Shown: positions 1 to 11,800, numbered from the stretch's first letter. The stretch is 64,000 nucleotides of DNA from Clavelina lepadiformis (GCF_947623445.1 NC_135243.1:7380501-7444500), one strand, 5' to 3'. The notes: generated by a model not told the origin, from the letters alone. Numbers and translations: made by a program.

Positions 1-2550
1 TTAAAATCGGGTGAATAGAGTTATTTAAAAATGTCTTAAATCTCCTCAGAGTTGGTTTTAATTACATGGATGGTTTGGTGTAAAACAACATTTTAATGTA
101 AGCGTTTTTACTAGTGTTGCTTGTTTACTTTAAATGACAGCAATTATAACTCTGTGGTACAAATACATTCAAAAATAATTGTTTTATGAATGCATTTAAA
201 AAAAGACAAATATTTAATTCATTATGAACAAAGACAACCTAACAAGGAAAACTGTCCACCATTACAACGCATAATCTAATAGCTGTTCATCATTACAACA
301 CATAATAGTTAAACACAAGGACTTAAACAAAACATGTACAAATTGTACATAGCCATTAGAATAACAGCAAACTTCTAAAATCAAAGTCAGACTTTAATAT
401 AAGTAGTGTTTGTAAGAATGTCAGATATTATCTTCAAAAAAAACAATAAATAAAGATGTAAACTAGCAGTATAATTAAAGCGAGGAATCCTTTATATTAC
501 AACACATAATATCCTACAGAACAGCGCTTTGCACCAAACTATACAGAAAGTGTGTTGATATAGAGGCATCATGATGAAATCAAGATGTTCCATTATTGTA
601 AGATTTTGTATAACAGACAAGTTATTTCCCTTTTCTTCAACGAAATTTATTTAGTTTACTTGTGATTATCGTCGAAAAACTCAGTTCTTTATAGGTAAGT
701 GCTTAAGGCAAGCAGCATAGTCAGCAGAATGGGATTTTTCCTTTAGCGCCACTACTAGGCTTACTTGTAGACTAAACATATAGCACTTGGCGGCGTCAGA
801 TAATTGATAGCAATGCTTACAACAAAGCACGTTTCATTCCTTTGCAGTGACCTTCACTCGTCAGCAGCGCATTTGTTGGTTTTTAGCCTAACACTTATGT
901 CCTGTTGAGAGGCTTTGGAAACGTTTGAAACAGTTGTCACGCTTAAAGGTATTTTAAATGAGGGTTTAAGAACATTTTATTGCATTGTGGACCACGCTTG
1001 CTGTTTGTGCCAGAACGACACTGTCTTGGCATCACAGCTTAAAAACTTAAATGATTAAAATTTAAAATTTAAAACTTTAAATGTCTACGTTTTTACAAAT
1101 GTTAGATATATGTTCTAAAAATACTGCAAAGTGTATAAATCACTTGGTACCGGTATTCATACACCGAAAAATATGTATTTAAAATCAGGACAAACATTTA
1201 TTTCATTTTGTGTATCGACCCATAGACACTTACTAGCTCATGGAGATACCTTCCAGCTGGGGACCATAACCTCCAAACTTTAAGTTAGATGTTATTCCTA
1301 AGTTTGACTTTTGTGTTGGGAGAATAGTAGATTTATTACCACTATTATAAGTATATTCCATTAAAGAAATAATTTGGTTGTTGATCAAACTACACGTTAT
1401 GGGTAATCTAAGATAACCTATTCCGCATTGCCCGCATTCCGTGTCAACATATCATAGCAAGGTTTGTTAAGCACATTATGTGCGCCATTTCAGTTTTAGT
1501 GATTTTTGAGGTAATTGTTTTTCCACAATTATTGACATTATGGACATAAATGGTTTTTCAATAGATTTTTTATTCGCACTTTTTCGTGAAATTGTTTCAT
1601 GACCGTTTCGTTTCGTGACAGGAATACAACCAGTGAGTTAGTACAACAGCAAGTTTTTTAAATGAATATTGCAAAGAAAATTCAAAGCGCTTTCTTCATA
1701 TATCTAAACTGGTTTTCACAAACTTGTTCCCCAGGCAAAAGTAGCTTAACTCATACTTAAATCGCCGTACTTAGAAATTTTTTTTAAAACTTTAGTGGTA
1801 AATTTTATACTGATGTTGGAATGTCTGTGATTTATTTATTCCTGCCTGTCTGTCTAACTTTGTCATTTTTGGACTGAAAAGAGTTTTGGCTCGGCTTACT
1901 TAGCGATATTGCACTTACTGCTACGGAGGGAACCGTCACAAACTTTTTCAAGTTATTGCTACAGAGCGTGTATTTCCGTTTCCATTTAGTGGTTTTTCTT
2001 GAAATTGTCATCAAAAATATTACAAAGATGGTACCTATGAATCGTTATTGCTCAGCCCATTGCTGCTTGCTGTAGCGTGGTTGCAGAATGCAGAAGATGG
2101 ACACAACCTACATGTATGGCAGACCCATTCTAAAACACATAACTAATGAATAGCTACTTAACAAACTTATGAAAAATATCATATCATTCATGTGTATAGC
2201 CTGTACTAGGCTTAGTTTGACTTGCATTTGTTAAACGGCGTATTTTCAGCACTAACTTTATTTAGATCATAAACCTTTTACATTACTTTTTTTTGTTAAA
2301 CCAAACTTGGCTCGTGAGCGTGGCTCTCATCTGTAGAGCGCGGCGAAGCTAGGCTACTTAGCACCATTTTAGATTAAAAGAACATATAATAGAAAGATTT
2401 CGTGCGTTTATACGCTCAGTAGAATGCTGAGCAGCGTATAAAAGACATAACAAACAAACATGGTTTAAAAAATAAGTTAGGTTGTCGACCAATGTAATTA
2501 ATTAATTATTAATAATTACCCTAATTGTAATTTCCTAATGCGAAGCCGCA
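1..2550. other. AT-rich sequence without a recognised gene
   Basis: No open frame here shows a recognisable domain, and I see no paired splice sites or copy elsewhere in the window. The sequence is AT-rich with short homopolymer runs. It may be intergenic or an intron of a gene lying to the left. Confidence 0.5.
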
Positions 2551-2579
2551 GCTCAACACTTAAACCCATTATGGCTTTA

Positions 2580-3320
2580 AGGTGAGGTCAGCGAAGCGGT
2601 CGCCTCGAGCCTTCTTCCATGAGAGCCCTCTTGTTTGTGTATACGCGCTCTAAAAGAAAAAACACTGCATAAGTAGTATTTTCAACTATTCACAGTTTTT
2701 CAGGACGGGAGTATATGCAATCATTGGTTAGTGCTGATTAGCTTGATCAGCCTATATGTACTAGAATAGGGCAAAGTTGTATAAATCGTAGTTGTATAAA
2801 GTATCTAGAATAGGGCAAAGTTGTATAAATCGAATCTCCGTGTGAAGTAGTCATTTCCTGCTTTGAGATTACTTTCGTACAGCTTGATGCTTAAACGGTC
2901 ACGTGATGTAAAACATCCTGCCAAGACGAAGAAAAAGTTGAGTTCTCTGCCGGCAGACCTGTGAGGTATTAGGCACTTGATAGCAACAAAGAAATGAATG
3001 GTGTGAGACCTTGGGGGCCACAGAAAAAAATTTAGGGACTAACAAACTGATAAGAAATGCACAAAAAATTTTCGGGCAGTTGGTTTTTTGAATAAAAAGC
3101 AAAATTTTATGCATTTCACTCCATGTAAATTTAACATTTTCCGGGGTAACATGTCCCAGACCCCTACGATAATTCGATAGATCGTAATAATATAATAGGA
3201 TAGTAATGATAATAATAATAGGATAGGTTGCCATACGTCTACCGTAATTTTGGAAGCCATAAACTTAAGTCGCGCCATACCTCGCCTCGGTCCCCCTCCC
3301 CAAACTTAAACCCACCACTG
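2580..3320 (+). repeat. Unclassified dispersed repeat, copy 1
   Basis: This stretch is repeated in the same orientation at about 48470-49128. Shared landmarks include GTATACGCGCTCT near 2640 and 48552, CAGTTTTTCAGGAC near 2694 and 48608, and a right end rich in CCTCGCCTCG followed by a CACCACT motif. Both copies hold short frames on the minus strand, but these are not alike over their whole length and look non-coding. The right end read on the other strand begins CAGTGGTGGG, which recalls hAT-type ends, but the left end is unclear. The direct orientation differs from the inverted orientation of the neighbouring T-box genes, so it spread separately from them. Confidence 0.5.
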
Positions 3321-3904
3321 ATTATGGCCTATCTATATTTGCTTTATTAAATGAAATTATTCCAAATTTTTAAATGTAATTTATATGATATGTTGGTTAA
3401 ATATCGTTAATAAAGCATATTTATTACACGTTTGATTAAACGGGAATTTTATCACGTGTATTTCCAGGTCCAAGGTGCGAAATGCGGGATAATAATCGTT
3501 CGCTTGAATCTTTGCAAAATCCACTGTTGAAAGACCGAACTTTCAGTGACCATATATATTGTGGGGAAAAAATTTGTCATTGTGCAAACTTAATTTGGTT
3601 TAAAAAATGTTGCCAAACGTTACAACACATTTTCTAATAAAAATTAAGAGTGCTTCGATGTATGTAATCATTTTCGATAGCCATTACCACGTCTTGAGAT
3701 GAAATTCATTTTATCGATCGTCATCAACAAGGTACTAGCCTTAAAATGAATGAAACGCCGCATTTTGTACGACCAATAATACCAACTAATGTAAGTCTTT
3801 CAACTTTGTTTAAAGCACACTTCTTTGCTTTGTGTTGAAATTGTAACTTTTGCAAACTGATTTTTGGACCAGTATCAAAGACCCTTTGCTCATTGGATTT
3901 GATT

Positions 3905-4085
3905 TTGCAACAATAACCATGTAAACATGCACAATACCATGTAAACAACGCAAGGCTGCGCAGTGATGAAGCTCTCATGAACTGGTCACTCAGGTTCAGA
4001 ACATGTTTCGTAAGTCAAGGTTAAATATCATTATATCGGCTATTTTGTAAGTTGTTTTCGGGTAAAATGAATTTAACCTTGTTTT
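3905..4085 (+). promoter_or_regulatory. Conserved distal upstream block of Tbx6-related gene 1
   Basis: About 165 bases, lying roughly 410-585 bases before the gene 1 ATG, match the block at 54838-55003 upstream of gene 4 in inverted orientation and at the same distance. Shared strings include CTCATGAACTGGTCACTCA, CGTAAGTCAAGGTTAAATAT and CATGTAAACAACGCAAG. The identity looks higher than in the flanks between the block and the promoter. This is seen directly. That it is an enhancer, for example for early muscle expression, is inference. Confidence 0.55.
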
Positions 4086-4164
4086 TTCGCTACGTTACAG
4101 AAGTTCACAACAAGCAATTAAAATCAATGTGGTTTTTTTAATTTTTTAAAACTCGAAGTTGGAA

Positions 4165-4400
4165 CACTTCAAGAGACAAGACCGTTTTGAGATTTAGCAA
4201 TTCCTTGTGCGACTTTAAACTCAACACGCGTGCAATTGTGACTTGTTAATAATTAATTGGACGAGTGGTCCGTTGTCCATCGCTAATTACATGAAGCGCG
4301 GGCGAGCACGAACCAAAAACGCTGATTAATTTTATTAACCGGTATAAAAAGAAGTTCAAATTCTAATCATTTTCCTTTGGGGTTTGAACTTGCTCAATAG
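4165..4400 (+). promoter_or_regulatory. Proximal promoter of Tbx6-related gene 1
   Basis: A TATA box (TATAAAAA, 4343-4350) lies about 140 bases before the ATG. The layout is shared with the other three T-box genes: a GTTTTGAGATT-like string, a GCAATTGTGAC-like string, a GCTAATTA-like homeodomain-type core, then the TATA-like box, then a pyrimidine-rich segment and a TTGAACTTG-like string. Gene 4 has all of these in the same order, and genes 2 and 3 have recognisable versions. Transcription probably starts near 4370-4385. The TGTGA-type strings could be T-box half-sites, which would allow cross-regulation, but that is speculative. Confidence 0.6.
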
Positions 4401-4490
4401 TGTGTGTTATTGCAAACTGCTTGCCAAAAAGCATTTCGAAAATTTCGGGAGAAATTTTTTTAGCATAAACAGTGTGAAGAATAAACTGCT

Positions 4491-6970
4491 ATGTCTCGTA
4501 AAGGGATACCGTTGAAAACACAGCATTGTTTTAATGGTGACCAGCAGCTTGAAGGTGGAGAAAATGTGCCTTCTGAAAACAGACAAAGAAATCGTATCCA
4601 GGAAGATAATCAGTCGAGGTTTCAAAGGCCAAACCTTAACCAGCAGTTTAATTTTCAACTTATGCAGCAACTTTCACGAATGGGTCAAATGTTTTCCGCA
4701 CTGTGGAACCCCAGTCTGCCACATTATAACGTACCTAGGTTTAACCATCAACATTTGCCGGGGCTACGAAGTGTAAATCCGTTTCCTTACCAGCAGTATC
4801 GACAAACACTTAACAGCGCAGCTAGTAACGGAGCGCGAGGCGGCAATCCCATAAATCTTTGCAGGTCGGCATCAACACCAACAATAATGCCTCCTGATAC
4901 AAATGGTTCAGCAAGATTGAGAAGGCCGTGGTAAGCCATTTAAACCATTTTTACATCAGTAAAAGTAATTTCTTGTGAAGTGTTTGTGTAACTGTTAAAA
5001 AGTTTATTTTGCTGAGGTTGTCTTCTACGTTTTAAGTTTAAAATGTGAATGGATTTGATAGTACGCAGGTCGGTCTTCTGATTTTTACATCTTTGACTTA
5101 GCTTCGTACCAGCTCGTCATGCCAGCTTTCGTCCTGTTTGCGGTCTGCCCACGGCTCCGCCGCATTTTATTAGGCAAAACAACCTCAATATACCCCAAAG
5201 GCAAGAACATTCATCTTCACTGGATTTGCAGTTCCCTGTCTCATCGAATCCCAGATCTTTACTAATGCCCAACATGAATCGTTGCTTGTTACCGCGTAAC
5301 CCTTTAGGTCTACAACCTCAAACGTATTCGCAACCTCGACCGTCGAAATCCGTCAGTGAGCCTGCAGCGATAGTTCAGGTAAATTTGTAGTGGGGTTCAG
5401 TGATTTAGATCGTAGTGAACGTTTGTAAAGTTGAGTGTTCATCTTCAGAGCTATTAATCGTCGTCGGTTGTTCTACACATTTTTAGTGCGGTAATCAGCC
5501 ACCTGTCCCATTTACGGTGATACCAGGGACGGAAAATGATTGGGAAATAGAATGCCTGGGTGTCACGGCTCGATTAAAGAATCGAGAGCTTTGGAGTTCT
5601 TTTGATAAGTTTACAATGGAAATGGTGATCGGCAGAGATGGACGGTAGGTTTTAAAGTTAAACATACTTGTAAGTTACGTAGTTGCGGGGGTGAATTGTG
5701 GTTCATTATTTTATGCTTTACGCCACAGTTGCATGTTTCCAGCCTTGAACTATGAACTGAGCGGTTTGGATCGCAATAGGCTTTATACCGTCTGTGTTGA
5801 CTTTGTCTTGACAAGCGATCAAGTTTGGAAATACGAAGACGCGTGAGTACTCATGCGCGAGTTCACAGATAACTGCGTACAGTCTCATCTCATCAGTTAC
5901 CCAAGTTAAATCTTAACAGCAACCAAACCTGGTCTCCGAAAGGTCCTCCATGCAAAGATAGACTGGTGCTTCCTTACAATCAGTTCTCTTTTCATCCTGC
6001 GTCAGCGGCGACTGGTAGATTTTGGAACGACGAGGGGGCGGATTTTCGACAATTGAAATTGAGCAACCAATTTCACAAGAACAGCGACACTGTACGCTTT
6101 TTTACTTTAACTGTTGCGTTATTTTTCCGCTTTCACTTTTTAGTTTAAATCGCTTATCCTCGCTTAGATCGCAACGCTGACGTCTATGCAACACTTTCTG
6201 CCTCGTCTACATATAGTTGAACTCCCTCACAAAAACTTGTTGGTAGAAAACAACCTGAAAACGTTTCTGTTCCGAAAGACGTCCTTTGTCACCGTCACTA
6301 CGTACCAGAATCGTAAGGTATGTCTGTTATAGTGCTTTCTGCACTACACTTAACCTGTCTCGGGGTATTTGGTGCTTCTATAAAGCTTTACTGTTTGTTA
6401 TTTACAGCTTATCGATTTGAAGATCAAACATAACCCCCATTCCTCGTACAAGTCCCAACAACGAGTTTTGAAAGTCTTAGATCCAGATGACGTTTTGGCT
6501 GAAAGTGAAACAGACAGTGAGCCAGAAAGAACTGGCGTGGAGAACAAAAGGAGAAAGTTTGAAACTAGTGCTTGCTCTTCGAAAGATGTTTTGGTGCGCA
6601 TTTGTCTGGCTACTGTTAGAGAAGCATTTCAGTTTTAGAATTGTGAGATGCTTTTTGCCTCGTGTGTTACAGACCACTTTCTCTTTAGGCCGATCACCAA
6701 CTCGTGAACATCGACTGTAGCTATCCAGTAGTGCCACGTCCGGAGACTTCTTTCAATCCAAATGAACTTAAAATGCAAGGTAGGCTGCAACCTTATTTTA
6801 GATTCGCTTAGCTACTTTGTTTTATCACTTCGTGACTAACTGTTTTCATTATAGAAACCTCTCAGAAAAATCTCCCCGTAGAAGATACAGGTTCTTGTAG
6901 CTCCGATAATTCATGCTTTGAGGTCTTGCAAGAAAAAAACAAACCTAACGACTTTAACGACTTCTACTGA
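4491..6970 (+). CDS. Tbx6-r: Tbx6-related T-box transcription factor, gene 1
   Basis: Nuclear DNA-binding regulator of the T-box family, by homology a Tbx6-related factor of the ascidian mesoderm/tail-muscle programme. Nine exons keep frame with consensus splice sites: 4491-4930, 5102-5378, 5487-5644, 5729-5842, 5920-6091, 6168-6317, 6408-6593, 6689-6779, 6855-6970, giving 567 residues. Residues 1-240 are a Gln/Asn/Pro-rich region. The T-box spans about 245-455, with LWSSFDKFTMEMVIGRDG, CMFPALNYELSGLD, HPASAATGRFW, LKLSNQFH and SFVTVTTYQN. An acidic/basic linker and a DHQLVNID motif, shared by all four paralogues, follow. Unlike its paralogues, the segment after the T-box is one exon (6408-6593), so one intron is missing. 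The C-terminus is short compared with genes 2 and 3. Closest paralogue in the window is gene 4. The letter of the paralogue (b, c or d in Ciona) cannot be assigned. Confidence 0.9.
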
Positions 6971-7066
6971 ACCAAGTTAAAAGCTCATGGTTTTATGACT
7001 TCGTGCCGCTTTTACTAAGACTTTTAGCAAAGACTATGCTTTTCTTTAGTTTTATAAAATGCTTGG

Positions 7067-7072
7067 AATAAA
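7067..7072 (+). terminator. Polyadenylation signal of gene 1
   Basis: AATAAA lies 97 bases after the stop codon, in the string AATAAAAGTTGG. The same string occurs downstream of gene 2 (13278) and, on the other strand, of gene 3 (41962-41973), which supports it as the real signal. Confidence 0.7.
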
Positions 7073-7740
7073 AGTTGGTACTATTTAGTTATCTCGACCT
7101 ATTCGCCAATCATTGTACAGGAAAAATCTACTTCCAAACATAAAATGAAATAAAGTTGCCCAACGAAAAAATTCACACCTCCCTTGTAAGTAAATGTTAC
7201 AAGAAGTAGGGAAAGGGATGCACGAAAAGACCAGTTGTATAATTGAATCTTTTGGTTTACTCTGCTATTTGCTATGGTAACAAATGTAAACAATTCAATC
7301 TGACATATTCACACATTTTGTTTTGATCAGTGCCGATATTCCTTCAAAACGTAGACAGTAATTATCCTGTAAGTTAATCGTCCTATCGCGCTGCGTAGTA
7401 TTCCACTGGGTAAGGTTATCAACAGTCGTTTTTACAGTAAAAACGACTCAACAGAAAATACGTTAATGAAATGGGAGTTGTCTTGTCTTTATCAACCTGT
7501 TTTTTGGTTCAGCACGTTATCCAGCATGAGTTGACAATACAAGCTTTTTAATCAATGTTACCTAGATTTATGCGCATTTCACTTGACGAATCAACGTCGT
7601 ATTTTCAATTTTCTAACTTTGCATTTGTTACTGTTAAAAAATAATTTCAAATTTTACGGAACAAATACAGATACAAACGTGTATAAAACTAAATATCATA
7701 TAAATAAATAAATGCGCTATTTTAATTGTACTAAACTAAA
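7073..7740. other. Spacer between gene 1 and the gene 2 duplication arm
   Basis: No coding signal is seen. The recognisable inverted duplication that carries gene 2 begins near 7745. Confidence 0.5.
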
Positions 7741-7744
7741 TCAT

Positions 7745-8005
7745 ACACGTTATATAATTACAAAGCTACTAAAACGTAGTACATCACCATCGCTGTATGT
7801 AACATATTGCCATTGCTTACCATAGTGTACATTTGTATTTATTCAATAGTGATAGCGCCATCCAACGGCCAACTTCGTATAGAATGTCTTGGTTTGACAA
7901 GAACGAATCAACCAATAGCACAAACCGGAATGAAGTTCGAGGCCATCGAGGAATATTATCTTTTATCGACGATATCACAGTCACAAAATAATGTCACTCT
8001 TTAAC
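7745..8005 (+). pseudogene. Broken copy of the neighbour gene's last exon, upstream of gene 2
   Basis: This matches the last-exon start of the proline-rich/acidic gene at 57438-57787 together with the intron just before it. Aligned strings include GTGTACATTTGTATTTAT-like sequence (functional copy: ATGTACATTTGTGCTTAT), AGAATGTC, and a frame reading MKFEAIEE against IKFATIEK. The copy frays after about 8000 and lacks the acidic tail. An inverted twin lies at 47225-47465. It marks the edge of a duplicated unit whose source was a locus with this gene directly upstream of a Tbx6-related gene. Confidence 0.65.
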
Positions 8006-8287
8006 TCGGAAATCACCAGGAAAGTTTTTGGTGTGATTTGTATCATCGAGAGACATATATACGAGCATTCTTCTGCAAGTCACGCAATCGTAAGCATGTG
8101 AGATAAACCGCTTCTTCTGATTTAGCCAATTTACACAACAGTGGCAACATTTGAGTGTTATTATAAACAATTAATGGTTGCTCAATAAAAATCACGTCAT
8201 GTGGAAAATCAACACATTTTCATAAAATATTTTCGCAAAATTTAAAAACATTTTGCTCTTTGGATGAACTTAAAATGTTTTCACAAC

Positions 8288-8775
8288 AAATTACAACACA
8301 TCGTAAACACAGTTAGGTTTGAACACAACGACAAAATTGTTGTCAACTGTACATTCAAGCCTGATGTTTAGTACAGTGTATGCAGCTTCATCGACAAAAG
8401 TCAAATATCGAGCATTTCTCACCAAGATCCTGAAAAACACGCGACAAAAAACCTTTTTCGACCCCATAGGTCTGTAAAATTCGCCCAAAGAAACTTAGAA
8501 CAATATCTTCTGTTTTCGAACAATGAAGTTTTGAGTTTACGTTCTAAAACAAACAAGACGGTTTCGAGATTCCACGTTACTTCCAGGACTTCACAATGGG
8601 CATGATTGCAGGTGTCTATGTGAAGGAAAGCGTGTTTATTTGTTATCTGACTTTAATTGAGCGAAAAAAGAGACGCGCCTGAAAAGAAAAATGCACTGAT
8701 AATTGTCCAAGTAGGGATTTAAAAGAAGGTAACGTTCCTTTCATTTAAACTGAGGGTTGGATCTTGTTCAAATGC
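8288..8775 (+). promoter_or_regulatory. Upstream region of Tbx6-related gene 2
   Basis: Two parts. The distal block (8288-8445) is nearly identical to 46790-46945 upstream of gene 3, with three differences by my count. It can be read on the minus strand as a 46-codon frame (NARYLTFVDEAAYTVLNIRL and so on), but all three differences change the amino acid, so constraint as protein is unlikely. The proximal part (8545-8775) repeats the gene 1 architecture: GTTTCGAGATT, GCAGGTGTCTATGTG, an AATTGAGCG-like core, a TATA-like TTTAAAA (8718-8724) and a TTGTTCAA string. AGGTGTC resembles a T-box half-site. Confidence 0.5.
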
Positions 8776-8889
8776 GTGTGATACAGCACAGACCTCAGGT
8801 CAAAAAGAATTAGAAGAATGTTATGATTTAGTAAATGTCATAATTTTGTGGAGCATTGCCCAGTTTGAAAATATACAGGCCAAACTGTT

Positions 8890-11800
8890 ATGGCCTATAA
8901 CGGGATGCTGTTTGCAAAACAGCCTTTTGCTGATGGCAACAAACAGCTTCAAAGTGAAGCTAATACGCCGTCCTGCACAGAACAAAGAAACGGACTCGGG
9001 AATAAAAGCCAGTTATGGTATCGAAAGCGAATACAGAACAGCCAACAAAACTATACAGCTGACCATCAGCACACTTTGCAGCCGAGGCAAGCATATTCGG
9101 CAGTGTGGAACTCCAATCAACAACAATATTTCAATTCAATAACGCAAAACAGGCGGCATTCGGTCCCGTTAAAAAGTATTGGAAATCTACCGGAAAACCC
9201 GCATAGTCAACATAGTGTATATAAAGTTCGAGCAAACGACGCCGCTAGAAACGACAGACCTGGCAGTTATAACATTTGCCAATTGTCAACACTGAACACA
9301 AAAACGTTCCTACCTGATACAACTGGTATGCTGAGTTCAAGGCAGCCGAGGTTAGTAATTGTAACATAAAAAGGAAAGTTTTGATTACTTTGTTATTGTA
9401 GGAAATCATTGTTATGCAATTTTATTTACGCTACGGTACCTATATTTGCAACCAAAACTTATTATTTTAACACGTTACAGTAAGGTTGTTGTACGTTTCA
9501 AGCAAAGTGTGTAATGTTACGGTGTTATCCAATTTCTAACCTTTACATATTTTGACTTTAGCTTTCGGCGGGAAGGAAACCCCAGCGTGGAAAAAGTTAA
9601 CATTTCATCAATCAGAAGAACAGATCAAAAACAAAGAACTGGGTTTTTTGCATTATCACCGTCCCCTGTCCCATTGCAATCCAATGCACCACAAAATCGG
9701 CAAATATTCCAAAGTCAGTCAATTATATCGTCACAGGAGACGTCACAACCTATGAAAAATTTGCAACTTCTGTCATTGCAGCAGGTCAATCAACAGCAGC
9801 CTTCAGCGTCAATTCAGGTAAATCTATTTATACTTGTTAACCAAAGCATACAGTATACATCAGCCAAATTTTTGATCATTAATAGCTTGAGCATAGACGC
9901 TTACCACTTTATTTCACAGTGCTTTACTGTATATTGGTAAAACCATATAAAATTATTATGATTAATTGTGAAATATCTCCATTAATTTCAAAATGTTGTT
10001 TAACATAACACAACATAAATATTGTTTTATATTAACCATCCAATCTACTTTGATATAGTACGGCGACCAACCAAAGATTACCGTGATATCTGGCATAGGA
10101 AACGATTGGGTACTGGAATGCGAGGGGGTTAAAGTTCAAATAAAAAACAGATTACTTTGGAGTAATTTTGATAACGTTATAACTAAGATGGTACTCAGTA
10201 AAGATGGAAGGTAAGTTCAAAAACCAATATTTCAGGTTATGTCCAGGAGCTTTTTATTTGTTTGTCCACCATTTTTATGCTTTATGTTACAGACGCATGT
10301 TTCCAACCTTAAATTATGAACTGATTGGTTTAGATCCCAGTAGGCGCTACGCCGTCTATGTTGACTTTGCCTTGGCAAGCGGTGAAATTTGTAAATACAA
10401 GTAAGTACTAAACACGAACGACTGCTTTCAATGTAGATCATTACTAATAACAAATGTCATCAATCACTTCCATTATTGCTTATGCAGCAGCAATCGGTCA
10501 TGGACGTCAAAGGGTAGTGCAAGCATTGATGAAGCAAATTTTCATCGAAAGCACCGGATTTATTTTCATCCTGATTCTTCAGCTTATGGCGATCTTTGGC
10601 TCAAACATGGAGCAGATTTCAGCAAATTGAAAGTGAGCAACCATCTTCACTACCAATGGGAAAAGGTACAATTTTATCAAAGATATTTCTTTTGTTTGAA
10701 AATTTGTTTTGTTAATGAACTCCAAACCTATTTCAAAGTAAGTGTCTTTTTCGTTTCCTAATTGTAAAAGAATCTGTCTTTCAGGTCATTACACTGTCAA
10801 GTATGCAGGCTTATCAGCCTCGTCTACACGTAATCGAACTCAATCCTTTATATTTGTCGAACGGAGTCAACAGGAGAACTTTCGTCTTTCCAAAGACCGC
10901 TTTTATCGCTGTCGATTTGTACCAAGATACCGACGTGAGTTACATTAGCATATAGTAGGCTTGTAAACAATGTTCCCTCTAATTTTTCACGAGTCTGAGC
11001 AAACACACTAACTACCTGAGCGGTCCCTTGGACAGCTGTGAGCAACATCAGACGTGCCACGTGCGCACTGTGGCCATTATTATGCGTTTATTCTATTTTC
11101 AATTCAGGTTGGATTTTTTTCTTGTGCGCAGCATAGATTTTCTGTGCGCGGAGACCGTGTCAGCAGTGCGCATTTGCGCACGCGCGCAGCTTAGAGGGAA
11201 CATTGCTTGTAAACTTGGCACTTGGAGATATTTAATGTTAAGCTTTTAATGTTTTCTTCAGGTTTCTGATTTGAAAATCAACCTTAACTCATTTGCAAGA
11301 CCATCTAGGGATACAATATTGAGGTAACTTTATGATTTCATCCAATTTCGTTCTTTCATGTAGTAATACAAGTCCTATTTTTGCGAAATGTGCTTTTATC
11401 CTCTTTACCGGCACGACTTATTTTTACATTCAGTAAACTTTTTAAATTAACATTTAGAATAAACATTTTAAATAAGCAGTTCAGAATCAAGCAAGCGCAG
11501 AAGATCATCGGTTTCTTCGTCTACATCTCACGGAATTTCATCGATGTCATCGGATGGAAACAGTGATGCTCTTTCGAATAAAGAAGAAAAGTTTGATGAG
11601 ACGGCTTGCATTCCACTAAGTGACATCGTCAGGGTACAAAATCCCGTGAACCAAACTGAATTGGAGGAAACGAGATTAGCTCAGAAATCACAATATGAAA
11701 CTTCTATAATGTCGCAAACAAGTAATGAACTAGAAATGAATGCACTGTGTGTTAAATAAATTTTAAACTTTAAAGTTTAGCAAATATTTGATGTTTTGAT

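Noticed and set aside
2899-3278. Small hydrophobic minus-strand protein
   Set aside because: It lies in a dispersed repeat, and the copy near 48782-48985 does not keep the same reading frame over its length.
6477-6737. Minus-strand frames overlapping gene 1
   Set aside because: Shadows of the spliced T-box exons on the plus strand.
7807-8004. A complete small secreted protein starting MPLLTIVYICIY
   Set aside because: The same stretch is intron plus acceptor plus last-exon sequence in the intact gene at 57438-57812, so the apparent signal peptide is untranslated intron in origin.
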